Assembly (NCBI RefSeq): GCF_015910445.1
Contig: NZ_CP048882.1
Span: forward strand, 3,720,001 to 3,784,000
Reading direction: 5' to 3'
Origin: Streptomyces bathyalis
Lineage (GTDB): Bacteria; Actinomycetota; Actinomycetes; Streptomycetales; Streptomycetaceae
Length of the DNA: 64,000 nt
The position numbers and the translations under genes were made by a program. Positions 23,388-31,960 of the stretch are shown piece after piece. The notes under the pieces were generated by a model. That model had not been told where the DNA came from, did no database searches, and saw only the letters and a list, made by a program, of their open reading frames with translations. Each line of letters starts with the position of its first letter. Within the stretch, counting starts at the first letter, position 1.

Positions 23388-23963
23388 ATGACCGCTACCT
23401 ACACCTTCGATGTCTTCTCCAGCCTCGACGGCTACGGCGCCGCCGGCGGCGACTGGACCGGCTACTGGGGCAAGCAGGGCCCCGAATTGCTCGAGCGCCG
23501 GCTTGCCCTGTACGACGCGGAGCAGCGGATGGTCTTCGGGGCCAACACGTACCGGGCATTCGAGCGGATGCTGGCCGAGAGCACCGAGGAGTCCGACGTG
23601 CGTGACCCCTGGGTCACGCGGATGAGGAACCTGCCGGCGACGGTGGTCTCGACGACATTGGAAGGCCCCCTCGACTGGCCGGACGGGACCCTCGTGAGCG
23701 GTGACGCCGTCGACGTCGTCGCCCGCCTCAAGGAGGAGTCCGCGGTGCCGTTGCGCTCGCACGGCAGCCTGTCGTTGAACCGGGCGCTGATGGGCGCGGG
23801 CCTGGTCGATAGCGTGCAGGTGACGCTCTTCCCCGTCATCACCGGTCGGAACGGGGTGGACCCGGTCTTCCGCGGTGCCGCGGATTTCGACCTGGAACTG
23901 ATGGAGACACGGACGCTCGACGGTGACATCCAGGAACTCATCTACCGGCCGACTCTCCACTGA
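23388..23963 (+). CDS. dihydrofolate reductase family (RibD C-terminal-like) protein
   Basis: A 191-residue protein of the DHFR/RibD C-terminal superfamily of NAD(P)H-dependent reductases. It begins MTATYTFDVFSSLDGYGAAGG, a typical N-terminal strand and loop, and contains VFGANTYRAFERML, LRSHGSLSLNRALM (nucleotide-binding region) and LFPVITGRNGVDPVF. ATG 23388 has a GAGGGG ribosome binding site about 7 bases upstream; an upstream in-frame extension is not protein-like. It is convergent with hemC, 18 bases apart. True substrate unknown; these proteins are rarely classical DHFR. Confidence 0.85.
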   Translation: MTATYTFDVFSSLDGYGAAGGDWTGYWGKQGPELLERRLALYDAEQRMVFGANTYRAFERMLAESTEESDVRDPWVTRMRNLPATVVSTTLEGPLDWPDGTLVSGDAVDVVARLKEESAVPLRSHGSLSLNRALMGAGLVDSVQVTLFPVITGRNGVDPVFRGAADFDLELMETRTLDGDIQELIYRPTLH

Positions 23964-23981
23964 TCCGCAGGGATTCGAGGG

Positions 23982-25010
23982 TCATTGCCGCGGCCCGGAG
24001 TCTCCGCGGGCCGGGTGACCTCCCGTGGGGGCGGGGCCCGCGGACGTCGCGTCGATGATGGCGCGTGCGCCTCGGCCGAGCAGTTCGGCGCAGACGCGGG
24101 TGCCCAGTTCCGCGGCGTGTGCGGCGGAGGGGGCGTGCAGGTGAGCGCGGATCGTGCGGGTGCCGTCGAGGGTGAACACCGTGCCGCGGAGGCCGAGTTG
24201 GCCGTCCGCACCGGTCACGCAGTGCGCGGCGACAGGTGAGTTGCAGTGGCCGTGCAGGCCGCGGAGCATCGAGCGTTCGGCTGTCGCCTCCGCGTGTGTA
24301 CGTGGGTCGTCGATGCGGTGGAGCAGCGTGGCGACGGCCTCGTCGTCCCGTCGGCACTGCACCGCCAGCACGCCCGCCCCGACCGCCGGCAGCACTTCGC
24401 CGAGCGGGAACCGGCAGCGGATGCGGTCGGTGAGGCCGAGCCGTTCGAGCCCCGCTTGGGCCAGCACCATCGCGTCCGCTTCGAGGCCGCCGCGCTGCCC
24501 GTCCAGTTTCTCCAGCCGTGTGGCGACCGCGCCGCGGACGTCCACCATGCGCAGGTCGGGCCGCAGCGCGAGGAGTTGGGCCCTGCGGCGTACCGCGCTG
24601 GTGGCGACCGTCGCGCCGGCGGGGAGGTCCGCGAGGGAGTTCACCGGTGAACCGGCGGGCACGAGGAGCACGTCGTGCACGTCGGCGCGGGGCGGCGTCG
24701 CGGCGATGACGAGTCCCTTCGGCAGAGGCTGGTCGCCGGGGACGTCCTTGAGGCAGTGGACCGCCACATCGATCTCGCCGCGCTGCAGTTGCTGGTCGAT
24801 GGCCTTGACGAACAGGCCCTTGCCGCCGGCCTGTGTGAGGGAGCCCGGCCAGGTGTCGCCGGACGTGGTGGTCGGCACGGTGCGTGTGGTCAGGCCCGGG
24901 ACGACACGTTCGAGGAGGTCCGCGACATGGCCTGCCTGGACGAGCGCCATGGGTGAGCTGCGGGTGCCGATCAGCAGTGGCCGGTCGGGGAAGCCGGGGA
25001 AGTCGGTCAC
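23982..25010 (-). CDS. hemC: hydroxymethylbilane synthase (porphobilinogen deaminase)
   Basis: A 342-residue HemC-type enzyme that joins four porphobilinogen units into hydroxymethylbilane for haem and cobalamin. It starts at GTG 25008-25010 with TDFPGFPDRPLLIGTRSSPMALVQ. Recognisable segments are GKGLFVKAIDQQL, AVHCLKDVPGDQPLP, TSAVRRRAQLLALRPDL and VRGAVATRLEKL. The HGHCNSPVAAHC region has a cysteine at the dipyrromethane-cofactor site. The usual VHSLKD reads VHCLKD. It stands alone, away from hemA, hemB or hemD, so it may be a second copy. The frame extends to 25430, but that part is not HemC-like. Confidence 0.88.
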   Translation of the reverse strand: MTDFPGFPDRPLLIGTRSSPMALVQAGHVADLLERVVPGLTTRTVPTTTSGDTWPGSLTQAGGKGLFVKAIDQQLQRGEIDVAVHCLKDVPGDQPLPKGLVIAATPPRADVHDVLLVPAGSPVNSLADLPAGATVATSAVRRRAQLLALRPDLRMVDVRGAVATRLEKLDGQRGGLEADAMVLAQAGLERLGLTDRIRCRFPLGEVLPAVGAGVLAVQCRRDDEAVATLLHRIDDPRTHAEATAERSMLRGLHGHCNSPVAAHCVTGADGQLGLRGTVFTLDGTRTIRAHLHAPSAAHAAELGTRVCAELLGRGARAIIDATSAGPAPTGGHPARGDSGPRQ

Positions 25011-25100
25011 GGTGGCGGATCCTCTCGGGTTTCGGCTCTCAACGTAGGACGCCGGGCGCGGCCATCGGCGCGTATAGCGCTGTGTGTTGGAGTCCGCACC

Positions 25101-25367
25101 ATGAGTGACCGGTTCGAGATGCGGTGGCCGCGGAACCGTCGCACTCTTTTGGCTATGGCTGCGTCGATCGTCGTGCATCCGCCCGCCCCCACGGGTGGGC
25201 GCCGTATCACCGCTGACAGAGTCGATGGGGACGATCTCGGGTTCGCCCGCGGCATCGCGGATCTGGTCGGGATCCTGCGCGAGGCGGGGCTCGACCCCGA
25301 CCAGGTGCGTCTCGACGACCCGGTGCTGATCGAATGGAGGGGCGGGAAGGCCGACGTGTGGGAATGA
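25101..25367 (+). CDS. conserved hypothetical small protein
   Basis: ATG 25101 has GGAG eight bases upstream and gives 88 residues. A second ATG at 25155 would give 70 residues starting AASIVVHPPAPTGGRR, which looks more like the start of related actinobacterial proteins as I recall them. The C-terminal half has GIADLVGILREAGLDPDQV and LIEWRGGKADVWE. No domain of known function is visible. It is divergent from hemC. Confidence 0.6.
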   Translation: MSDRFEMRWPRNRRTLLAMAASIVVHPPAPTGGRRITADRVDGDDLGFARGIADLVGILREAGLDPDQVRLDDPVLIEWRGGKADVWE

Positions 25368-25535
25368 GGCCCTCGCCGCTCTGAATCCGCGCGCCACGTC
25401 CGTCCGTACGCGTATGTGCGGGCGGCACAAGGGAGGCGGTTCCCCGCCGGGGCGGACTCCGCGGTGGCGGGAGCCGGTTGGGTATCATCGGGCGCCAGAT
25501 GGTCCCAACGTCTCTCAGAAGGACGAGGTAGCGCG

Positions 25536-25670
25536 GTGAAGAAGCTTCTCCTGGTCGCACTGGCCGCCATCGGCGGGCTCCTCGTGTACCGCCAGATCCA
25601 GGCGGACCGCGCCGAGCAGGATCTGTGGACGGAGGCGACCGACTCCGTGCCCGCAGGTTCGGGTGTGTGA
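25536..25670 (+). CDS. DLW-39 family small protein
   Basis: A 44-residue peptide from GTG 25536, preceded by GGACGAGG. It begins KKLLLVALAAIGGLLVYRQI, a likely membrane or signal-anchor helix, and has the conserved DLW in AEQDLWTEATD. The family is widespread in actinobacteria near the origin, with no known function. A strong hairpin terminator follows at 25691-25722. Confidence 0.85.
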   Translation: MKKLLLVALAAIGGLLVYRQIQADRAEQDLWTEATDSVPAGSGV

Positions 25671-25690
25671 AACCACGACTTTCGCGCAGT

Positions 25691-25722
25691 GAGGCCCCGA
25701 CCGCACAGGCGGTCGGGGCCTC
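25691..25722 (+). terminator. terminator after the DLW-39 gene
   Basis: GAGGCCCCGACCGC (25691-25704) pairs exactly with GCGGTCGGGGCCTC (25709-25722) across ACAG. A very stable 14-bp stem 20 bases after the stop codon, with no T tract. Confidence 0.85.
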
Positions 25723-25888
25723 ACTGTGTGCGTGAGCGGTACGGGACGCCCGTGAGGATCGGCCGGCCGGGCCGGGAGGGCGTTGCCGTTCTGTGACGGA
25801 CCACCCCTTGCAGTGTGCTTAAGCAAAGCAATAGTGTCTCGCGCAAAGATGTGGCGGGCGCGCCCGCGTGCGAGGGGTCGGGGGACAC

Positions 25889-27943
25889 ATGGGAGCACGG
25901 CGGGGTGCTGGCCGGGCGAAGCGCCTGGCATCAAGTGTGACGGTGGTCGGAGCGCTCTTCGCGCTGATCACGGCCGCAGCAGCCGCACCGGCCGCACCGG
26001 CCGCGGAGTCGACGGACGCGGTTGCAGGCGTTGCAGACGGCAACAGTTCGATGGTCATGCTGCTGGACTCGTCGGGTTCCATGGCGGAGGACGACGGCTC
26101 CGGAAGCACGCGCATCGCCTCCGCCCGCAAGGCCGTCGGCACAGTCGTCGACAGCCTGCCTGACGGCTATCCGACGGGACTGCGGCTCTACGGTTCGCAG
26201 AAGCAGAAGGGCTGCACCGACTCCCGGCTCGCCCAGCCCGTGCGTCCGCTGGACCGTGCCGGGATCAAGGACGCGGTCGCGAAGGTGCGGCCGAAGGGGG
26301 ACACGCCCATCGGCTACTCGCTGCGCAAGGCCGCTGAGGACCTCCCGGAGGTTCCCGGCGGCGCGACGGGCCAGCGCACGATCGTGCTGATCTCGGACGG
26401 CGAGGACAACTGCGGCGATCCCGAACCGTGCGCGGTGGCACGGGAGTTGGGCAAGCAGGGCATCGACCTGCGGATCGACGCCATCGGCTTCGAGGTGCGC
26501 GGCAAGGCCCGCGAGCAGCTGGAGTGCGTGGCAGGCGCTGGCAACGGTACGTACTACGACGCCCCGGACGCCGATGCTCTCGCCCGGCAGCTGCAGCGCG
26601 CGGGCCGGCTCTCGGTGGACGGGTACCGGCTCAGGGGCAAGAAGATCGAGGGCGGAGCGGACTCGGGCGACGCGGCGAAGCTCGGCAGCGCCTCGGGCCA
26701 GTACCTGGACACCATCGGGCCGGGTGAGAAGCGCTGGTACGCGGTGCGCATGGACGGTGCCCGTACCGCCGGCTTCGCCGCCACTGCCGTGCCCAAGCCG
26801 GGCTCCGCGGTCGACGATCTGGACGGTCTGCGAACGGAGTTGACCCCGCCGGGCCCGTCCGCGAGCAGCTGCGAGTCGAGCACCGAGCACTTCGGGCAGG
26901 ACGAGGGCGGAGTGCCGCTCGTCGCCGGAGTCAGCCGCATCCCGGGCGACGCCGGTTCGAGCGGACGGTGCGACCGCGGGCCCGGACGCTATCTGCTGTC
27001 GGTGGAGCGGGTGAGCAGTGAGAGCGCCGGCCGTTCCGACGCCGCGCGCTGGCCACTTGAGCTGACGTACGCGGTGGAGAAGCCGCTGAAGAGGGGCACC
27101 ACGCCCGCGCAGTCGGAGCCCGACTACGGTGCCGGGGGTCAGGACGCGACGCTGCCCCAGGGAAACGCGAGGAAGATCGGCGGCGGCACCGGCTTCAACG
27201 ACGCGGCCCGGATCGGCAAGGGCGTATGGCGTGACAAGGTGCTGCCGTCGCAGACGCTCTGGTACCGGGTGCCGGTCGGCTGGGGCCAGCAGCTGCGCTA
27301 CGACGTGGAGTTCAGCAACGAGCCGACGGTGGAGGAATACAACACCGAGTACTCCTTCAGCCGCACCGACACCTACACGCCGTACCGGCAGCCGGTCACC
27401 GGGACCGGTGAACTGACCACGCGGTCCTCCTACGACGGCGAGCCGGGCAAGGTCTCGGGCGGTACCGTGCCGGTCTCCTGGACGAACCGCTTCGAGAGCG
27501 GTACGCACGTCGTCCCCGTCCACACAGACGGCGACTACTACATCGCGGTCACGCTCGGTGCCAACGCCTCGCGCATCGCGGAGAATCCCGACATCGGGGT
27601 GACGCTCCGCGTCGACGTCAAGGGCGAGGCCAAGGCGGGACCGCAGCACAACGCCCCGGTGTTGAAGGCATCTCCGGCTGACCCGGCGTCCGACGGCAAG
27701 GGCAGCGGTGCGGGCGGTGCCGCGGAGGACGGCACGGGAGGCGGTGACGCGCTGGTCGTGGCGGCCGTCGCCGGTGGAGTGGGGCTGCTGCTTCTGGCCG
27801 GGCTCGCCTGGTGGTTCGTGGCCGCGCGCCGGCGGAGCGGCCCCACAGGAGACGCAGGCGCCGCAGTCAGCGGCAGTGGAGAGGGCGGGGCGGAAACGAT
27901 GAGGGGAGCGCATGGTGACGCGGCGACCAGGGCGGATCGGTAG
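25889..27943 (+). CDS. secreted, membrane-anchored VWA domain protein
   Basis: From ATG 25889, preceded by GGGGACAC, this is 684 residues. A signal peptide ends near APAAPAAES. The von Willebrand factor A domain spans about 40-225: MIDAS motif MLLDSSGSMAEDD, then DTPIGYSLRKA and LISDGEDNCGDPEPC. A second large ectodomain contains GEKRWYAVRMDG, GGGTGFNDAARIGKGVW and LWYRVPVGWGQQLRYD. The C-terminus has one helix, VVAAVAGGVGLLLLAGLAWW, and a basic tail, so the protein is anchored with its bulk outside. The ectodomain recurs in the next gene, which starts 32 bases before this stop. Metal-dependent adhesion is possible but unproven. Confidence 0.85.
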   Translation: MGARRGAGRAKRLASSVTVVGALFALITAAAAAPAAPAAESTDAVAGVADGNSSMVMLLDSSGSMAEDDGSGSTRIASARKAVGTVVDSLPDGYPTGLRLYGSQKQKGCTDSRLAQPVRPLDRAGIKDAVAKVRPKGDTPIGYSLRKAAEDLPEVPGGATGQRTIVLISDGEDNCGDPEPCAVARELGKQGIDLRIDAIGFEVRGKAREQLECVAGAGNGTYYDAPDADALARQLQRAGRLSVDGYRLRGKKIEGGADSGDAAKLGSASGQYLDTIGPGEKRWYAVRMDGARTAGFAATAVPKPGSAVDDLDGLRTELTPPGPSASSCESSTEHFGQDEGGVPLVAGVSRIPGDAGSSGRCDRGPGRYLLSVERVSSESAGRSDAARWPLELTYAVEKPLKRGTTPAQSEPDYGAGGQDATLPQGNARKIGGGTGFNDAARIGKGVWRDKVLPSQTLWYRVPVGWGQQLRYDVEFSNEPTVEEYNTEYSFSRTDTYTPYRQPVTGTGELTTRSSYDGEPGKVSGGTVPVSWTNRFESGTHVVPVHTDGDYYIAVTLGANASRIAENPDIGVTLRVDVKGEAKAGPQHNAPVLKASPADPASDGKGSGAGGAAEDGTGGGDALVVAAVAGGVGLLLLAGLAWWFVAARRRSGPTGDAGAAVSGSGEGGAETMRGAHGDAATRADR

Positions 27944-29483
27944 CGCACGGCGCTTCGGCAGCGCAGCGCGATGTGGCAGCACCGGCAGTACGAGGCGGCG
28001 GGCCGCCGCACCTGTGGCAGCCGTGGCGGTGGCACTCTGCCTGGTGGCAGCGCTGCCGGGGCAGGCGGCAGCCGCGCCCTCGGACGGCGCCGGAGACGTA
28101 CCGGCGTACCAGCAGGCCGACGAGGCCAAGAAGATCAAGGGCACGGCCGGCAGCGGCGACGCGCCCAAGATCGAGCCGGCGACGTACAGCGACTCCATAG
28201 GCCGCGGCGAGAAGAGGTACTACCGCGTCGAACTGGACGCGAAATCCAGCGCCTTCATCTCCGCCGTCGCCGCACCGAAGCCGGGCTCGCGCGTGAAGGA
28301 CATCGGCGAGGGCCTGAAGATCGGACTGGAGAACGTCGACGGCAGCGCCTGCAACGGCGCGACCCAGCCGCAGTTCAGCGCCGAGGGCGCCGCATACCCG
28401 ATCGCGAGCTACGCGACGCGCATCATCGGAGCCGGCGACCAGTGCCAGAAGGCGGGCCCGTACCTCTTCTCCGTCGAACGCGAGGGCCCGGCGACGTCGG
28501 ACCCGGCGCGCTGGCCGCTGGAGATCCGCTTCATGTCGGAGCCGGGTCTGAAGGGCGGCCTCGATGCCCTGCCGGGCGCCCCGAACGACAGCGCTGGAAC
28601 GCCGGAGGAGACACCCGAGCCCGTCACCGGCGGCGAGAAGAAGCAAGCACATGGCGGCAGCGGCTTCAACGACGCCGGAGCCGTCTCGAAGGGGCTGTGG
28701 AAGGACCGCATCCGGCCAGGTGAGACGCGCTTCTACCGGGTCCCGGTCGACTGGGGGCAGCGTCTGAACGCTGCGGTGGAGCTGGGCAGTTCCGGCTCAC
28801 CCGGGGAGTACCCGCCGACGATCTACGACGGGCTCGGGGTCACGGCCTACAACCCGGCGCGCGGGCAGTTCGACGCGGACCAGTTCGTCCCGTACAGCCC
28901 CGACAAGTCCGCGCAGGCCGCGGTCCATACACAGCCTGTGGACTTCGGGCGCCGCTTCGCCTACTCCGACAACACGCCGTGCGTGGCCGGTTGGCACTAT
29001 CTGGCAGTGACGGTCTCGCCGAAGCTGTCCGGCTACTTCAAGTCGACCGCACCGCTGACCTTGCGCGTCGACGTCACCGGCAAGGCCGAGGCCGGGCCCC
29101 GGTACGCGGGGGACGCCGCTGCTGCCGGGTTCGGTGTCAGCGAGGACGACAAGGCGCAGGCGGAGAAGGGCCAGAGCGCGGCGGAGGCGGAGCGCAGCGG
29201 CACCCTCGAGCTCGTGGCCTACGCGGGCATCGGCGCGGGTGTGGTGCTGATCCTGGTGCTGGTGGTGTGGACGCTGATGGCGCGGCGGCGTACGGCCGCG
29301 GGCCCGGGTGCCGTGCCGCCGCCGGGATCCGGCGTACCGGGCGGCTTCCCCGGCCAGGGCGGGCAGTCGGGCACGGTTCCGCTCCGGCCGCAGCAACAGG
29401 GCCAGGGACACGGCCAGGGACACGGCCAGGGGTACAGCGCCGACCAGGGCTACGGGCCGGGGCCGCAGCAGCAGCGGTATTAG
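27912..29483 (+). CDS. secreted, membrane-anchored protein paralogous to the VWA gene ectodomain
   Basis: A 523-residue protein beginning at a GTG that overlaps the upstream VWA gene by 32 bases. A signal peptide (APVAAVAVALCLVAALPGQAA) is followed by an ectodomain with GRGEKRYYRVELDAKSSAF, HGGSGFNDAGAVSKGLWKD and TRFYRVPVDWGQRLNA. These match segments of the preceding protein without its VWA domain. A C-terminal helix LVAYAGIGAGVVLILVLVVW precedes a Gly/Gln/Pro-rich tail with GQGHGQGHGQGY. The two genes probably make partner proteins on the cell surface. No enzymatic motif is visible. Confidence 0.8.
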   Translation: MVTRRPGRIGSARRFGSAARCGSTGSTRRRAAAPVAAVAVALCLVAALPGQAAAAPSDGAGDVPAYQQADEAKKIKGTAGSGDAPKIEPATYSDSIGRGEKRYYRVELDAKSSAFISAVAAPKPGSRVKDIGEGLKIGLENVDGSACNGATQPQFSAEGAAYPIASYATRIIGAGDQCQKAGPYLFSVEREGPATSDPARWPLEIRFMSEPGLKGGLDALPGAPNDSAGTPEETPEPVTGGEKKQAHGGSGFNDAGAVSKGLWKDRIRPGETRFYRVPVDWGQRLNAAVELGSSGSPGEYPPTIYDGLGVTAYNPARGQFDADQFVPYSPDKSAQAAVHTQPVDFGRRFAYSDNTPCVAGWHYLAVTVSPKLSGYFKSTAPLTLRVDVTGKAEAGPRYAGDAAAAGFGVSEDDKAQAEKGQSAAEAERSGTLELVAYAGIGAGVVLILVLVVWTLMARRRTAAGPGAVPPPGSGVPGGFPGQGGQSGTVPLRPQQQGQGHGQGHGQGYSADQGYGPGPQQQRY

Positions 29484-29522
29484 GCCCTGTCCGGGCCGGC
29501 GACGACAGCAGCAGCCGTGACC

Positions 29523-29572
29523 GGCGGCAGAAGCCGCCGTGAGCGGCGGCAGAAGCCGCCGTGAGCGGCGGC
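29523..29572. terminator. tandem hairpins, likely bidirectional terminator
   Basis: A 22-bp unit GGCGGCAGAAGCCGCCGTGAGC occurs twice (29523-29544 and 29545-29566), with six bases of a third. Each unit folds as GGCGGC-AGAA-GCCGCC. It lies between converging genes that end at 29483 and 29633. Confidence 0.7.
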
Positions 29573-29632
29573 CTGGCTCACTCCCTGCCTCCCGGACGGC
29601 CCCCGGAGCGCGCGGGTCGGCGCTCGGACGGG

Positions 29633-30928
29633 TCAGGCGGCGATCAGCGCCCAGACGCCGACAGTGAGACAGATCAGCGCGACGACCAGGACCGGGATCG
29701 CCACCTTCGGGGGCGGTCCCGGTCTGCGTGCGGGCGCGCCCGCGGGGGCAGCACCCGCCGTCAGACCGTACGGTGCCGCACCTGCCGTCCGCTGCGGCAC
29801 CGCACCGTAGGGCGCGCTCCCGTACGGAACTGAAGCGGGTGGCGCGGACGCCGCGGGCGGGGACGCCTGCGTCGGCGGGTTGTCCGGGGCCGGCGGCGTG
29901 CGGGGCTGCTCGGGAGCGCCGAACCCGCCCTGCGGCGGCGCGAGATGGAAGCTGCCGGTGGCGGACGGAGCGGTCGCGGCCGCCGCCGGAGCGGCGGGAG
30001 AGCCCGAAACGCCTGCGCCCCCAACCGGGTCCGCGGAGTCGCCGCCTGCCAGCGGTCCGTCCGGTCCGAAGCCCTGCGGCAGCGGCCCGAGATGGTCGAA
30101 GACCTCGACGGTCTCCTGCTCGGCCGTCGCGTCGGGAGTCAGCATCTCCGCCGCACCCGCGAGAGCCTTGCGCGCACCCGTCGCCGTACGGAAGCGGTAC
30201 TGCGGGTCCGGCTGGAGCAGCTGACCCAGCACCTGCCACAGGGGTTCCGGCACGCGGTCGGGCGCCGGAGGAACGCCGTGCTCGTAGCGGGACACCATCT
30301 CCATCGAGTCGGGCTTGTGCCCGGTCAGCAGGTACAGCCCGACGAGCCCCACCGCGTACAGATCCGCGGTGAAGTCCGGCTCGGCGCCCATCAGTTGCTC
30401 CGGCGCGAAGTAACCAGGCGTGCCCACCACGAAGTTGGTCTCGGTCAGCCGCGGCTCACCCTTCCGCATGGAGATGCCGAAGTCCGACAGCCGCAGATGG
30501 GGCCGGCCCCTGCCGGTCGGCTCCAGCAGGATGTTGGCGGGCTTGATGTCGCGGTGCACCACGTCCTCGGCGTGCACCGCCGTGAGCCCGGCGAGCAGCT
30601 GGTCCAGCAGCGTGCACACGAAGCTCGGCGGCAACGGCCCGTAGTCGCCGATGAGATGGGAGAGCGAGCCTCCGGCGACGAGATCCATGGTGAAGAGGAC
30701 CTTGTCGTCATCGGCGGCCCAGCTGGCGGGCGCCAGCACGTGCGGATGGTCGATGCGCAGGGCCTGTTCGCGTACGAACCGCAGCAGGGAGTGGGCGTCG
30801 CTCTGCTGGAGCACCTTGGCGGCCACGTAGCGCTTGCGGCGCCGGTCCCAGGCGCGCCACACCGCACCGACCCCTCCGCGCCCGATCGGGTCGGCCAGCT
30901 CGTACCGTCCGGCGAAGACCTCACCCAT
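29633..30928 (-). CDS. membrane-anchored serine/threonine protein kinase
   Basis: A 431-residue Hanks-type kinase from ATG 30926-30928. The glycine loop is IGRGGVGAVW, the ATP lysine is in YVAAKVLQQ, the catalytic loop is VVHRDIKPANILLE, the metal motif is LSDFGISM, and the activation segment ends VGTPGYFAPEQL. An Ala/Pro/Gly-rich linker (about 290-405) leads to one C-terminal helix, VAIPVLVVALICLTVGVWALI, with almost nothing beyond it. It has no PASTA sensor, unlike PknB at 44-46 kb. It lies 32 bases after an HTH gene on the same strand, which may be its partner. Confidence 0.92.
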   Translation of the reverse strand: MGEVFAGRYELADPIGRGGVGAVWRAWDRRRKRYVAAKVLQQSDAHSLLRFVREQALRIDHPHVLAPASWAADDDKVLFTMDLVAGGSLSHLIGDYGPLPPSFVCTLLDQLLAGLTAVHAEDVVHRDIKPANILLEPTGRGRPHLRLSDFGISMRKGEPRLTETNFVVGTPGYFAPEQLMGAEPDFTADLYAVGLVGLYLLTGHKPDSMEMVSRYEHGVPPAPDRVPEPLWQVLGQLLQPDPQYRFRTATGARKALAGAAEMLTPDATAEQETVEVFDHLGPLPQGFGPDGPLAGGDSADPVGGAGVSGSPAAPAAAATAPSATGSFHLAPPQGGFGAPEQPRTPPAPDNPPTQASPPAASAPPASVPYGSAPYGAVPQRTAGAAPYGLTAGAAPAGAPARRPGPPPKVAIPVLVVALICLTVGVWALIAA

Positions 30929-30960
30929 GACGCCGTGTCCCCCTGTGCCCTCTGCTCGCG

Positions 30961-31518
30961 TCAGTTCTGATGCGACTCGTAGTGCTTGACGGCGTCCGCG
31001 GTGCGTCCCGCCCCGTACACCCGGAGGAACTCTGCCAGCTCCGGATGAGTGGAGGCGAGAGCGGAGGAGGCGTCGAGGATGTCCGCGGCGTCGGAGACGG
31101 AACGCAGCAGAGCCTGGATCTCGCGCACCACCCGCTTGACGGGCGTCTGGGACGACGCACCCGAAGAGGCGGCCTGCGACTGGCTGTTGAGGACGCTGCC
31201 GCCCGCGCTGCGCCGCACCTCCTCCATGCGCTGCGTCGCATCGGCAGCGCTGACGTCCCCCCGTGCGACCTCCGCGGCGAGCTCCTGCAGAGCCTGCACA
31301 CGCTGGACGACGGCAGGGTTGCCGATCTTTGCTCGCTGGCCGCTCATCAGCTGGGACAGCATGGGTGCGGAGAGACCCAGCACGGTGGCGAGCCTGGCCT
31401 GGTTCAGGCCGAGATCGTCGATGAGCCGGCGGAAGAGAGTGCCCAGCGGCTCGCCGTACCACTGACTTTGCAGCTCACGCGCTTTGGCAGTGGATTCCTG
31501 CTGTGCTGCGTCCATCAC
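30961..31518 (-). CDS. helix-turn-helix DNA-binding protein
   Basis: A 185-residue protein with an N-terminal Cro/C1-type HTH, DDLGLNQARLATVLGLSAPM then LSQLMSGQRAKIGNPA (about residues 34-70). A Ser/Gln-rich linker near 110-125 and a helical C-terminal half with FLRVYGAGRTADAVKHYESH follow. It starts at tandem methionine codons at 31513-31518. It precedes the kinase gene by 32 bases on the same strand; the pair next to tRNA-Ala is conserved in Streptomyces as I recall. Target unknown. Confidence 0.82.
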   Translation of the reverse strand: MMDAAQQESTAKARELQSQWYGEPLGTLFRRLIDDLGLNQARLATVLGLSAPMLSQLMSGQRAKIGNPAVVQRVQALQELAAEVARGDVSAADATQRMEEVRRSAGGSVLNSQSQAASSGASSQTPVKRVVREIQALLRSVSDAADILDASSALASTHPELAEFLRVYGAGRTADAVKHYESHQN

Positions 31519-31642
31519 GTCTCCCCTGGACTCCCCTGGCGCTTCGCTGACGCGAACTTGCCGTGCATCCTACGGAGGGTGGCGGACGCCGGGCGATACC
31601 CGGTCGGAATTCGCTCCGGGGAGCCGGTAGTCTTATGCGCGC

Positions 31643-31715
31643 GGGGCCTTAGCTCAGTTGGTAGAGCGCTGTCTTTGCATGGCAGATGTCAGGGGTTCGA
31701 CTCCCCTAGGCTCCA
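31643..31715 (+). tRNA. tRNA-Ala (TGC anticodon)
   Basis: A 73-nt cloverleaf. The acceptor GGGGCCT pairs with AGGCTCC (one G-U) before discriminator A. The anticodon stem CTGTC/GGCAG encloses TTTGCAT with TGC, and the T arm reads AGGGGTTCGACTCCCCT. No encoded CCA. A TAGTCT at 31628-31633 could be its -10 box. Confidence 0.97.
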
Positions 31716-31720
31716 CGAGT

Positions 31721-31768
31721 GCGAGGGCGAACTGTGTCCGCGGAGAGCGCGGCCCGGTTCGCCCTCGC
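31721..31768 (+). terminator. terminator after tRNA-Ala
   Basis: GCGAGGGCGAAC (31721-31732) pairs exactly with GTTCGCCCTCGC (31757-31768), a 12-bp stem over a GC-rich 24-base loop. Confidence 0.75.
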
Positions 31769-31960
31769 CGTTTGTGCTCGGCTTCGCCTCGCGAGGCGGG
31801 GGCTTCGCCACCCGCACCCCCTCAATCAGGGGCCCGCGGCCCTTCAATGGGGGTTGTGTCCGCGGAGAGCGCGGCCGGGTTCGCCCTCGTCGTTCGTGCT
31901 GGGCTTCGCCTCGCGAGGCGGGGGCTTCGCCACCCGCACCCCCTCAATGAGGGGCCCGCG
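31733..31960. repeat. tandem duplication, 122-bp period
   Basis: A segment starting TGTGTCCGCGGAGAGCGCGG at 31733 recurs at 31855, and the match runs to GGGGCCCGCG at 31960. The copies differ at only a few bases and share the palindrome CCTCGCGAGG and the phrase GGGGGCTTCGCCACCCGCA. The first copy contains the right arm of the tRNA-Ala terminator. No coding role is seen. Confidence 0.9.

Noticed and set aside
25011..25430. N-terminal extension of hemC to 25430
   Set aside because: The extra residues do not resemble HemC, and the GTG at 25008-25010 begins a standard N-terminus (PLLIGTRSSPMALVQ).
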